A stretch of DNA of 64,000 nucleotides, taken from Eucommia ulmoides (taxonomy: Eukaryota > Streptophyta > Magnoliopsida > Garryales > Eucommiaceae). The DNA lies in the NCBI GenBank assembly GCA_016647705.1, contig CM028328.1, forward strand, positions 45,496,147 through 45,560,146. Direction: 5' to 3'. Numbering within the stretch: the stretch's first letter is position 1; every line of letters starts with the position of its first letter. This document shows, in pieces, positions 1 to 10,664 of this stretch. The notes under the pieces were generated by a model. It was not told where the DNA came from. It searched no databases and saw only the letters and a list, made by a program, of their open reading frames with translations. Position numbers and translations under genes: made by a program.

Positions 1-437
1 ATATCTCATATTTTAAAGTCTTTGGATGCAAATGTTTTATTTTGAATGACAAGGATAATCTTGGTAAATTTGATGCTAAATCCAATTATGGGATTTTTCT
101 TGGATATGCTACTAACAGTAAGGCTTATAGAGTCTATAATAAACATACTTTTATAGTAGAAGAAACAATGCATGTCGTTTTTGAGGAAGTTGATCCATAC
201 TTGTCGAGAAATGTTTTGGATGATGATGATGCAGGTATCTTAAATAACCGAAACCAAGGTAATGATGCAACAAAGAAGTCTCAACAAGAGGAGGAACCTA
301 AGGAAAATGATTCGACTTTACCAAGAGCTATAAAGAAAGTACCAGGGCATTCAATTAAAGAAATCATCGGTAATTTCGAAAAAGGTGTAAGTACTCGATC
401 TTCTCTTAGGGATATAATTAATAGAAGACGAACTTGA
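1..437 (+). mobile_element. Ty1/copia fossil: integrase-RT linker fragment
   Basis: The plus strand encodes a typical copia polyprotein stretch between integrase and reverse transcriptase, including a GIFLGYATNSKAYRVYN-like segment (codons from about position 90) and the acidic linker that follows it. It matches the corresponding part of the copia at 61.2-61.6 kb, so both belong to the same SIRE/Maximus-like group. The fragment starts outside the window and gives way near 425-440 to a 50-bp minisatellite. It is a broken fossil with no LTR visible here. It may be the left part of the copia whose RNase H end lies at 26.6 kb, but that link is an inference. Confidence 0.9.
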
Positions 438-440
438 CAT

Positions 441-830
441 ACCTCCCGACTTTTAGCAATGGAAGATTGACACAAGATGAAATTGAAAATACTTCCCAGC
501 TTTTGGCAAGGAAAGACTGACCCAAGATGAAATTGAAAATACTTCCTGGCTTTTGGCAAGGGAAGACTGACATGAGACAAACTTGATGTACCTCTTGGAT
601 TTTGGGCCAAATAGGATTGACACAAAATGAAATGAACATTACCTCCCGGAGGAGGACTAATAATAGATGAAATTGGTATACCTCCCGACTTTTGGGTAAG
701 GGAGGATTGACACAAGACGGACTCGACATACCTCTCGGCTTTTGCCAGGGGATGACTAACACAAGATAAAACTAACTTACCTCCTAGTGGGAGGATTGAA
801 AACACACATATGGGAAGTAATGGCAAGATC
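441..830. repeat. Minisatellite, about 50-bp unit, 8 degenerate copies
   Basis: The motif ACCTCCCGACTTTTGGCAAG recurs in diverged form at about 441, 491, 541, 590, 641, 680, 730 and 779, giving a period near 50 bp with one shorter unit. The second half of each unit resembles GATTGACACAAGATGAAATT. The array starts right at the end of the copia fragment. Long reading frames on the minus strand here are by-products of the repeat period. Confidence 0.85.
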
Positions 831-1045
831 TATTCGCTGGGAGGTAACGACACAATGCACTCACTAGGATGTAATGGTAAAATGCAATCACTAGAAGGAT
901 GATGGTAGAATGCACTCACTGAGAGGCAACAAAAAAACACTCGTGGAAAGGCAATTTGTAAAATAGGGGGCACTCATGGGAAAGGGCAAAGTGAAACAGA
1001 GGATACACATAGAGAGGTAATTATGAGATAGGGAATACTCATGGA
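815..1045. repeat. Degenerate tandem repeat, about 35-40 bp unit
   Basis: Variants of CACTCACTAGGATGTAATGG recur roughly every 35-40 bases from about 815 to 1045, directly after the 50-bp minisatellite. The units are strongly diverged. No coding sequence is seen. Confidence 0.6.
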
Positions 1046-1089
1046 GAGAATAACAGATTCAAAACCTTAACAATGGGTAGACATTACAT

Positions 1090-1235
1090 AATGTGCCCCA
1101 ATCTATGGCTGGGGTTGACAAGCTCAAATTTTAAGACCTAAAGATAGGTAAACACCACATAATATGCCCCAGCCTACGGCTGGGGAGAATAAGAGATCAA
1201 AGGTGTAAACTATGCCCCAACTTGTGGCTGGGGTT
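1090..1235. repeat. Three copies of a GCCCCAGCC/GGCTGGGGC hairpin motif
   Basis: ATGCCCCAGCCTACGGCTGG-type palindromes lie at about 1093, 1164 and 1212. Each has 7-8 bp self-complementary arms around a short loop. Related copies in the opposite orientation lie at about 20862 and 20960 in the gypsy 3' region, which ties this stretch to the same gypsy family. Confidence 0.7.
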
Positions 1236-1250
1236 GACACTTGGATAACC

Positions 1251-1545
1251 GAACCTTTGTAAGTTGCCTACATATATTACTATTGCACCAAGGATCAAAT
1301 CTAGCATAGTTTACCCTGAATGAGGAAGGAATCAAATGGAATGTCACAAATGGATGACAGAACATTAACAGGTTGCTTACGTATCTCTGCATTACACCGA
1401 GGATCAGTTCTAACATAGTTCACTCTGAATAAGGAAGAAATCAAATGAAATGTCACAAATGGATGATTGAACCTTAACAGGTTGCCTACTTACCTCAGCA
1501 TTACACCGAGGATCATGTCTAGCGTAGTTCACCTCATGCCTCTTT
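1251..1545 (-). repeat. Tandem repeat of about 109 bp, 2.7 copies (gypsy-type module)
   Basis: Units begin at about 1251, 1360 and 1469. Each carries the module GGTTGCCTACGTA...GGATCA...CATAGTTCAC followed by a spacer with AATGTCACAAATGGATGA. The same module occurs many times in the gypsy LTRs and 3' regions elsewhere in the window. Its orientation here is that of the minus-strand gypsy, so 441-1545 is probably 3' region of another gypsy copy (inference). Confidence 0.7.
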
Positions 1546-3544
1546 TAGGGCAGAACACAAATACTCAAGAAGATACTCATAAAATAGTAAAGAGACAACC
1601 GACCCATGTAAGAATTATACACAGACGAGCATTAAAATACATTTTTTTCCTTTTGCTTTTTTTTTTTTATTTTTTTGAAGAAAATATTGGTCATCTTTAA
1701 GCGAACAACATTTTTTTTTCTTTTGTCATTTTCAGGCTATGTTTGCAATTTGGGGCATTTTTGTCCCTTTAGATATGGTAAGGTTTTGTTTTTTACCTGT
1801 TGAGGGATTGAAACGAGTAGTGCACTTTGACCCTTATGATACAAACTCAGCTTGGCTTTCTTGGGTATTGTGATTAATTTAGACACTTGGGGATTTAGAA
1901 CCCCTATATGTTTTATATTTCAATCAACTCTTGCAACTATATTACCAAAAAATGCACAAAACTTTAAAATTTATTTACTCAAATATTCATTCTTACCTGA
2001 TATGATTTTCTGTATTGATTTTGATATGAGCATGACAAATATGATATGGAGAATAGTCAAGATTCTTCTCCAAAATTGGTGTCACAAGATAACCTTGCTC
2101 CACTAACGAGTATTAGAACCAGTTTTCCGATGATGAGACTTTTGAGTAACTGAAATAAAGATACTTCTATTTTTTTTTATTTTTTTTCATTTTTTTTTCT
2201 TTGCGGTTTTTTTTTTTTTTGGGAAGTTCTGCTTTTGTTTTTGGAGCATCTTTATATGTTGGACAAGTTTATTGATAACAAAAGGTTTTGGGGATAATGG
2301 CTTTGCTTGACGAATTGCCTAGCTGTTGAAATGGGTTTTGGGTTCAATCAATGCTCTTACCAATTTTCTAGGGGTTACAAGAAAGATAAGATGAAATTTG
2401 AAATTGATAGGAAATACAACACCATTTTGGTAATCTGGCTGACCATTGGGAACTGTGTATTCCGAGGTGATGATGGTGAATAATCTTCTATTTACTTTGA
2501 TCTCATCCCATTGGTCGGGACTGAAAATTCTGGGCTTCTAAAAAATAGCATTTTTGGTGGTGGATAAAGTTTTGCAATCTGTATCAAGAGATGCCCGAGG
2601 CCTAGGAATAGGATTTTGGAGAGTCATTTTCATTTTCTAGTTAAGATGGATCATATTGTTTCACTTTCTTTTAGATCAAAGTCTTTCTTATTACCAAAAT
2701 CATATTTATCATGCTCAAGTTTATTTTCAACACATAGATCATAAATAGACAATTTTGAAATATTTGAAAGAAATAAGCATTAGACTTTTGGGACGTCCTG
2801 TAAAAACACTGTAGCAATTATTGAAAGTTTCAAGTTATTTACAAAGCAAATCCTCGACCATCTAGAAGGCTAACTAGATAGAGAGATGGATTTAAGATTT
2901 TTTTTTCCAATTTTATCAAGAAATAAATCCCAACACACCAATGGGTATAAATCAGGCTCACAAATGGTACACTTAGAGTTCGGATTTGGCTCTTAATTGG
3001 AGTGATAGGTTCAGTAAAATCCCTCTCTTTTGAGGATAAGGCATGAAGAGTTTATAGAAAAGATGGGATTATACGGTGGAAGGCGAAAAAATTAGGCTTA
3101 TGAAAATATGGGTATTTATGGTTTGTGATCTAAGGTATTGGGATGAAGTATAATTTTAACCTTGGAGGAATTTCTAGGGTACCACTTGATTTAGGGGCAT
3201 GGGTCAAGAACGTAATTTAAGAGGTGGAAGGTTGGGCAACATTTGACTGAGGATTGCAATTTTTTATTTTGGTCAGACTTTGAAGGTACCACTTGATTTG
3301 GGAATATGGGTCAATATGATTTTCATTTATGAATGGGTCATTTCATTTCAGAGGGAATTCTGGAGAATTTTGGTTGCCTTTTTTTTTTTTTGGGGGTGGG
3401 GGGGGGGGGGGGGGGGGGTAGGTTTCTTTTTTCTTTTTAGCCTTTTTTTTTTTTTAATGATTTACTCTTAGATAACCAATATTTCCTTCAAATTATTAGG
3501 TTACTTATTATTAGTATAATTGAGTTAAAGAAGACTGAAAATCC
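1546..3544. other. Unassigned AT-rich stretch, probably decayed retrotransposon
   Basis: About 2 kb without a recognisable coding region. It contains several poly-T runs (about 1650-1720 and 2170-2220) and two similar stretches near 3180 and 3285 (GGTACCACTTGATTTRGG followed by a GGGTCAA motif), a weak internal duplication. It lies upstream of the gypsy gag remnant and may be 5' untranslated region of that element, but no clear counterpart was found in the minus-strand copy. Confidence 0.4.
3379..3418. repeat. Poly-T / poly-G homopolymer run
   Basis: About 13 T residues are followed by a G tract of about 27 bases with one T in it. Runs this long are hard for sequencing and assembly, so the exact length should not be trusted. 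A shorter G run lies at about 5241-5257. Confidence 0.9.
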
Positions 3545-4238
3545 ATTCAAATTTGAGGTTTCTACTGCTTTAAAAATAAGTTGTTAGCACCTATTCCCCC
3601 TAACTTAGGAAACCCTCAGGATTCGAGGTTTAACCATCACACTTTCTACCAGTATCACTCTGGAATAGGGGTGTAAATCGGGCGGGTCAGATATGGAAGA
3701 GAAATATGGGCCGAGCTAAAATTTTTAATGTGGGCTGGACTCGCCCGTAACCACGCCGAATTACCCACTTACCCGGACCTGTTCGGGCAGCTCGGGTACG
3801 GGCAGCTCGGGTATGACTTTTTAATTTAAAATAATTATTTAAATTTTTTTAAATATAGTAATCTCTGGTAGTTCATATTCATACCCAATTGCTATGAAGA
3901 AAATAACAATATTAACATAAACAATTACAATAAAAGAGAACAACAATAATAGCATCAACAATTACAATAAAATAAAGCAGTACAACATTAATAACAAAAT
4001 CTAACTAAAAAAAAAATAATAACAATAAAGACAAATTAAGAACAACAAATTTTCCATAACAAATTAAGAACAAAAAATTGTCAATAACAAATTTAAAATG
4101 CCCAACTCTTAAACTTCATTCGACATTCATCGAGTGAACACTGCTTTCGTCTTCTGTGAGCCCTACAAAATCAATTGATAGTATTAGAATTTAGTAACAA
4201 GTAGATAAACACAACATAAATGAAAATAAAAATAAAAA

Positions 4239-7200
4239 TTAAGAGTAAAATAATTCATAGACACCTGAACTAAGCTTCTCGAATGCTTCAACATCATCCA
4301 TTGCTTCCCTAAGACAGATTTCCTTTGTCGAAGAACATAGCCAATCTTGTTCACAAATACGTGCCTCTTCCGTATTTGGTGACAAAGAACTCCGAAAAGG
4401 ATCTAGTATGCGACCTCCTGTGCTAAATACCAATTCCAAAGCAATAGTAGAAACTGGAATTGCAAGAATATGCCTTGCAACAATAGAAAGAATATGATAT
4501 CTAAAACCATTAACTTTCCACCAAGCTAAGACATCAAACCCCTATATATTTTCTTCCACGCTCTCCCCAAGATACTTGTCTACCTCATTTTTTTCTATCA
4601 TTTGTGCCTACCTTCCCTAAGTGCTTCTTGTACCTTAAAAACCTTAATGTCTTTTGATCCATTGGGACGCTACTAGATTCCATAATATTCGATGGTTGGC
4701 TTACTTTTGGAGTGTTAAAAGTATGTCCATGCTTGAGCGCGAAATATGAATCATATAAGCGTAAAAGAACAAACTTCACCTTGTCAAGCATCTCATTAGC
4801 CTGTGCATAATCAAATAATGTTCAAAAACAATACTCAACATATAACAACTTGAAACGAGGATCAAGAACCACCCCAACAAATAACAACGGATTAATCTTT
4901 CGAAAATTCCCCCAATACTTATCAAATTTCATTTTCATGTTTTTTGCCATTGAGCTCAAGTAAGGTGCATCACTTTTACACTCCTCCTCAATTGTATCTT
5001 GTATTTTAGCTAAATCTGAAAACAAATCATTGTAAGTCACATGTCTAGACCCCAAAAAATGAACGGTTGTAATATAGAAAATTTTCCGAAATTTTGCAAA
5101 TAAACGAACCTTAGCCCAATCCAACTTAGTTGGAGGCCCTAGAAATGTCCTTCGCAATCTATTACAAGTAGAATCCTCTTTATCTCTTGCATCATCATCT
5201 TCTTCTCTAACACTAATGTTGGCCCAGTGAGCTACCCAATAGGGGGGGGGGGAGGGGTTGAATTGGGTAGTATTAAAAATTATCAGAATATAACATTTCA
5301 AAAATTAAACAATTAATTTTATCCTAAAATTAATTATTATCTTTTATAGCAGTGGATATGTGTTATCAACTAGGTGCACACTAAACAACAATATATAAGT
5401 AAAGTAAATAAAATAGCACACCACGATATATCCTAGTTCACTGAGTTACTCTTGGCTAATCCAGTCATCTGAGCCCCACGAAGATTTGCACCCACTAAAC
5501 TCAAGATCCTTTTAAAGGTAGGAACCAAACCCTCACAAAGATTCTTTTCATAAGCTCAGAATCAACCATTACAATTCATTTTCTCAGGCTCAGGAATAAC
5601 TTCTTCTTTTTCCCAGACTCAAGAATAACCTAATTCTATTACAAGGAGAATTACAACCTAATTCTTTTTATACCTTAGGCTCAAGAATTAAAGCTCATAC
5701 AAATACGCTCCAAATATCTTTTTACCTGCTGAGGATTGAACCGTTACAATTCACTCACAAATTCAATCAAGGAAGAATTAGCATCTAATATTTTCATACT
5801 CTAGGCAAAGATAAAAACCTCAATCTCTTCACCGAAAGAGATTAAAACCAGCTAGTTCTGATTAGACACTCCCAGTAGTATCTAATTCGACACTCAACTC
5901 ACCAATTTCAAACAATGATAAGTGATTTTTCCACTCAGAGCTTCTACTACCTCAGATAAATTCAAATTCAATTAATGTCCCAATACTAGTGATAGAAAAG
6001 TGAGAATTTCAAAATCTGATAAATAAAGATGGGTAGGAAGCAGCTAAGCACGTAATCAGATTTTCTCAAGAAATTATTTCAAAAATAATTTTCAATAAAA
6101 GTCTGGAAAACAATTTCAAAGCTCAAATTCCAAATAATAAATAATAGAATCAAGCAACAATTAATAGTAAGTAATTTGGAAAGATCTTACTAGGATTCCA
6201 CTTAAAGAATAATGATTAGTAATGCAACTTCAAATCGATGATCAAACAAATAATCTCCAAAGAATGATTCTCAAGAAAGATCTCACAAACTCTCAATATG
6301 ATAACTCTTAGAAAGCACGAGAGCTGAATAACTCAGAATCAATTCAAATTATATTGATATCTGATCTCTCTATGAAGTGAAAAACGCAAGTCTATTAATA
6401 AGGAAATAAAACAAGTCCTCCAACGGCTAGTTCCCATAAATCATGATATTTAATTACACCAATAGACCCTCTATATCATAATGATTCATTCCTAGTATAA
6501 TTCACTTAAAATGTCTCTTAAAATAATCAATTAAGTCCCTCAAACTTTTACTCAAACTCAATTAGATAAGATTGAAAGAATTACATGTACTAAATTGAGA
6601 AATATAAAAACTACTTGAACCATATCTATAAGTATAATTAAATATTAATTAAATAACTCAAAACATATCAGGTCCCTAAGATATCTCACATATCTTAACT
6701 ATAAACGGCTACTGTTTGATCAGAATCCTCGAGATCCTCTAAACCTGAAACAGCTTCATCTGTCGACTGCCCAATTTAGGATGTAGCTAAGTCAAAAATC
6801 CTTCGCCCATCGGTCGACCGCCAATACTTCATCTGTCAACTGGAAGATTCATGATGTTTCACAGGTCGACTTATCTATTGACTTAGAGATCCAGAGAGCT
6901 TCTCTTTTGACCATAGGTCGACCTACCTATCGACCAAACTATTCAGGGAGTTTGCCTCATAAACACAGGTCGACTTACCTATCGATCGACCATTGCTGGA
7001 ACACCTCTCCTTAATTTACTTTCATTCAATTTCTTCGACGTTTTCACCCCTTTAACAGATTTCTTTTCTCGGTTAGCTGTACTAAAATCTTTAATTCAAT
7101 TTTAGTCAATTATCTTTATTTCTTTTTCAATTACACATAGGAGAAAATAATTTAACTAATTAAGATCCTATAAAAACACACATAATTTTGACAAACATTT

Positions 7201-8612
7201 TGTGTCGTGTGTGATCCTAACCGGGATACATTAAGAGTTAGAATTTAACCTGGGTTGTTTTCCCTAGGTTCTTCAATTTCTTCAAACTCTTAATCTTCCA
7301 TCATCTTTAGCATTGTCACAATATCTTCATGATCATTTTCATCACTTGAACTAATAAATTGAAACAATCAATAAAATCGTTAGTTCCACCAAAAACACCA
7401 ACATTTAATTGTCCATCAAAATCTTAGGATCAACAACTAAGAACAAAATTAAGATTTTTTTTTTCCAATCGCTCAAATGCTTTTTGGATTTGTTCAGCTT
7501 TATCTAGCATCATGTATGTATAGTTCCACCTCGTAGGTACATCTAAACATACTTGAGACTTGCAATCAATTTTTCTTTCTTCGCGCACAACTTAAAATTT
7601 TTCATTCTTTGCGGAGACGACCCTACATAACGAACAACACTTTTCACCCTTACAATTGATTCGTCAATGTCCTCCAAACCATCTTGAACAATAAGGTTCA
7701 AAATATGAGCACAACATCTCATATGCAATAATTTGTGCTCTAAAATTATGCCAACTCTATCCATAGTCTTTTTTGTTAAGAATTGAATCACACCATTATT
7801 TGAACTAGCATTATCTACTGTGACTATGAGAATATTATCTATCCCCTATCCAAGCAAACACATCTCACTTCCCTTACCTAGTGCCTTCCTTTTGTGACTC
7901 TCCACTATGCAGAAATTAAGAATTCTTTTGTGCATTTTCCATTCACCATCAATGAAATGTGCCGTGAAACACATATAATTTAAATTTTGAATGGAAGTCT
8001 ATTTGTCAGTAGTGAGACAAATTCTTTGACCTCGAATAGCAAATATAAACTTTTTTTTTTCTCAGTCGAATAAATATCAAAACAATATTTAGCAATTGTG
8101 ATTCGAGATGGAATTTTTGTCAATTTTGGGCAAACAACAAGCATAAAGTTTAGAAACCCCTCACACTCAACAAAGCGGAAAGGCAACTCATCAATAATTA
8201 ACATTTTGGCCAAAGCCTTACGACATTCCTCAATACTAAATTGTACCGCCACCAATTTTCCACTAGAAGATCCATCTACTCCAGATTCTTGTTTTGGTTT
8301 AAAACCTCATGTGGTTTGAGATACATTATTCCTGAAAGGATATTGCTTATAGTAGCTCTCAATATGAGTTTTCATTGACCCAGTTCCGTGAATTTTTGAG
8401 TTGCAATAATAAGCAGTAGAATAATAATTACAAACTGCTCTTTCCAATTTTGATTCAGTACTTGGTAGGGTTAACATAGTAAAATGGCCCCAAACAATCA
8501 ACCGCTTTCTCCCTAAAGGAGTAGGATTTTCGGGTGCAACTGGTGGCTTAGCAGTAGAATCTTTATTGTTCTCTTTAGGACACATGCTAGTCTGACATTG
8601 ATTCTCAGCCAT
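4239..8612 (-). pseudogene. hAT transposase remnant (BED finger to dimerisation domain)
   Basis: Reading on the minus strand, the start MAENQCQ at 8612 is followed by a BED-type zinc finger (about residues 36-90: RKRLIVWGHF, then CNYY and KTHIESYYK). One expected zinc-binding Cys appears as Tyr. Next comes FRFVECEGFLNFM (about 8180), a typical hAT N-terminal block. At 7791-7543 is HMRCCAHILNLIVQDGL, the conserved hAT core. After the copia LTR insertion come the DWAKVRLFAKF and KYWGNFRKINPLLFVGVVLDPRFK blocks (5130-4840) and the C-terminal dimerisation region with STGGRILDPFRSSLSP (4440-4240). Domain order and spacing fit RICESLEEPER/Ac-like transposases of about 650-700 residues. There is an in-frame stop after the BED block (near 8307), at least one frame change between 7980 and 7791, and another between 4585 and 4439, so it is not functional. 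Its role would be cut-and-paste transposition of this hAT and related MITEs. Confidence 0.92.
5219..7441 (-). mobile_element. Solo LTR, Ty1/copia (SIRE-like), inside the hAT
   Basis: About 2.2 kb, collinear along its length with the copy at 10665-16990. Its minus-strand start (TGTTGATCCTAAGATTTTGA) and the stretch around the TTAGGATCACACACGACAC motif match the 3' LTR that begins at 63371. Canonical TG...CA ends would be at 5228 and 7435, but a few more flanking bases (TTGGCC and CTAAG) are shared with the other solo copy. No clear 5-bp target duplication is seen here. No internal copia sequence flanks it, so it is a solo LTR. It contains a cluster of GGTCGAC motifs at 6760-6990. Confidence 0.85.
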
Positions 8613-9258
8613 TTAATGATCTAACAAAAAAAATAAATAAAGAGAAATTAAATCGATTACAAAAAAAACCTAACATGAAATAGAAAGTATTATAAATCGA
8701 AAAAAAAAAAAAAAAAACTTACAGACCGAGCAAAGATAGCAAGAAGACGATGTCGAGTTGAGAGAAATAGCAAGTATACGACGACAACAACACTAAATGC
8801 AGGTTTGTCACCACCTCATCGAAAATTGGAGCAAATAAACATCAAAGGGGATGACCGAACTAGAGGACTGAGAAAGAGAGAGAGATCGAGATAGACGAGA
8901 AGAATGAGAGAGAGAGATGCAGGTCTGGAGAGTGGAGTATGGAGAATAAGGGAGGCGGTTAAATGAGAACAACACACTAGGGTTTCCAACTTTCTCTATA
9001 TATGAATGGGATTTGTTTGTAATAAGAAATTTTCAAGGGGGGGAATGTACTATAAGCGCATATTATTTTTTAAGTTCGGTCGGGTTCGGGAGAGGTAGGT
9101 ATGGTTTGTTTGGTATCCGATCTGGGCCAGTTATCTCTGCAGGCGGGCTGGGTTCAGTTATGATTTTTTTGGGTCAGGTTGTAACTGCCCGACCTAGTGG
9201 TCGGATCGGGTGGGCAAGACGGGCCGGGTCAGGTACACGGTTTTCACTTACACCCCTA

Positions 9259-10664
9259 CTCCGGAATGACTGGTCACCATACTAATCAGGGTCAGGACCT
9301 CAAGAACCATGTCGAGGATCTCATTTAGATATGGATCATAAGTGTCTCAGGAGAAACTCTGACCATCAAAGAATAAGGGGATAAACGTCTATATCTTCAT
9401 TTTCTTTAGTTTCTTAAGTACTTTATAATAAACCAGGTATTATCTTATATGATTATATACTAAATCTAACAAATTACTAAATGCAAGATTATTTTATCTA
9501 AGGTCGACTCAGGTCTTTATAACTTTAACTTTCATAAATCAACTTGATTGTCGCAATTCACGCACCGTGAATAATCAAAATAATGCTAATATAATTTCAA
9601 TACTAAATTAGACCATTATCCAAAGGAAAATGTAAAAAGAAATGTCTTGTTTCAACTAAATGATGGTGAGATATTGACAAAAAATCTGGGAACGTTAGAA
9701 AGAAAACATGAGAGCCTTAGTGTGGAATCATTGCATATGTTCTGACCTGGGAATGTCCGAAGAACCACAGAAGATTACAGAAGACCTGCCCAACTAGAAT
9801 AAAAGGAGGAAATATCCAAAAGATTTATAATGCGAAGAATGGTAGATAAAGTCTCTGAATCTTACCCTAACTGAGAAAAGTTCTTGAAAGGTCGGACATA
9901 TTTATGAAAGAAGATAGTCTAACATAGACTGAGGTTTTACCCAAGAAATATCTAATCCAGAAGAACGTTAAACCTACTTGAAATAAAAGTAGGAGGATCC
10001 TTGTAAGATTAAAGTTAATCAAGATCGGAAGAAGAAAATGTGCCTTTGTTAATACAATATCGAGTAATGGGGAAAGTAGCCGGGATAAGGTAAAATCAAT
10101 GAAAACCTAGAGACTGACTCAAAATACCATAATTCTCTAAAAATGTAAAATCCTAAAAGTAAGGGTTAAGAGAAATAATAAAGACCGATTTTAGAAAGTT
10201 TCCCAACAATGAGTGGTCACATGAAAGCCATTAGGTGAATCATACTTTCTATATGATCCGAGTATTAAGTCTTAGGGGTGTCTCAACACCTAGTGACTTG
10301 GGCTAACTGGATTGGGATCACTACCCAAAGCTTGCTACAAGGATTATATAGAAAGTATGACTCCCTACTTGCTGGAGTAGAGAAAAATAACAGAAAATTC
10401 TCTTAACACTACCAGGATAGAATAACATTTGTTAGTCTTCATTAACTAACACTTGTTTCTCCATCACTTCTATTCTCCATCCTCTGAGTCATCTCAAGAA
10501 GGCCCATTCCGTCTACCCTCGATCTAAGACAGAAAAATTGAAGCAGAGCCATTGATGAAGCCTCAGGTAATATATAGGGCCTAGGAAATCTCAATAACAA
10601 TCTTAGAAAATATCAATATCAGAACTTGATGGAATTAAAACTAGACAACCTCGTTAACTAACTA
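9259..10664 (+). mobile_element. Gypsy fossil: end of gag and downstream non-coding region
   Basis: The first 150 bases continue the gag zinc-knuckle region after the hAT (GMTGHHTNQ-type motif at about 9265). The rest, to 10664, has no reading frame of note and is collinear in inverse orientation with 50.46-51.90 kb of the other gypsy copy. The stretch at 10200-10380 has internal short inverted similarity (GAATCATACTTTCTATATGA and ATATAGAAAGTATGACTC), which is also present in the other copy near 50810-50940. Confidence 0.8.

Larger units (their letters stand above)
3666..9258 (-). mobile_element. hAT DNA transposon (Ac/RICESLEEPER-like) carrying a solo copia LTR
   Basis: The terminal inverted repeats are TAGGGGTGTAA at the left and TTACACCCCTA at the right. 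They are flanked by an 8-bp target duplication with one mismatch (CTCTGGAA at 3658-3665, CTCCGGAA at 9259-9266). The target is gypsy gag: the undisturbed counterpart around 51890 reads straight through. Both subterminal ends are rich in GGGCGGGTCAG/CGGGTC-like motifs, as is common in hATs. Without the inserted copia LTR (5219-7441) the element is about 3.4 kb, normal for an autonomous hAT. The transposase gene lies on the minus strand. A GA-rich stretch near 8872-8914 is probably its 5' leader. Confidence 0.93.

Noticed and set aside
281-826. 181-codon and 114-codon open frames on the minus strand
   Set aside because: They follow the 50-bp minisatellite; the protein is a set of repeats of CQSSLAKSREV type in different frames, without any family resemblance.
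3280-3471. Open frame with poly-Phe/poly-Gly
   Set aside because: Produced by the T and G homopolymer runs.
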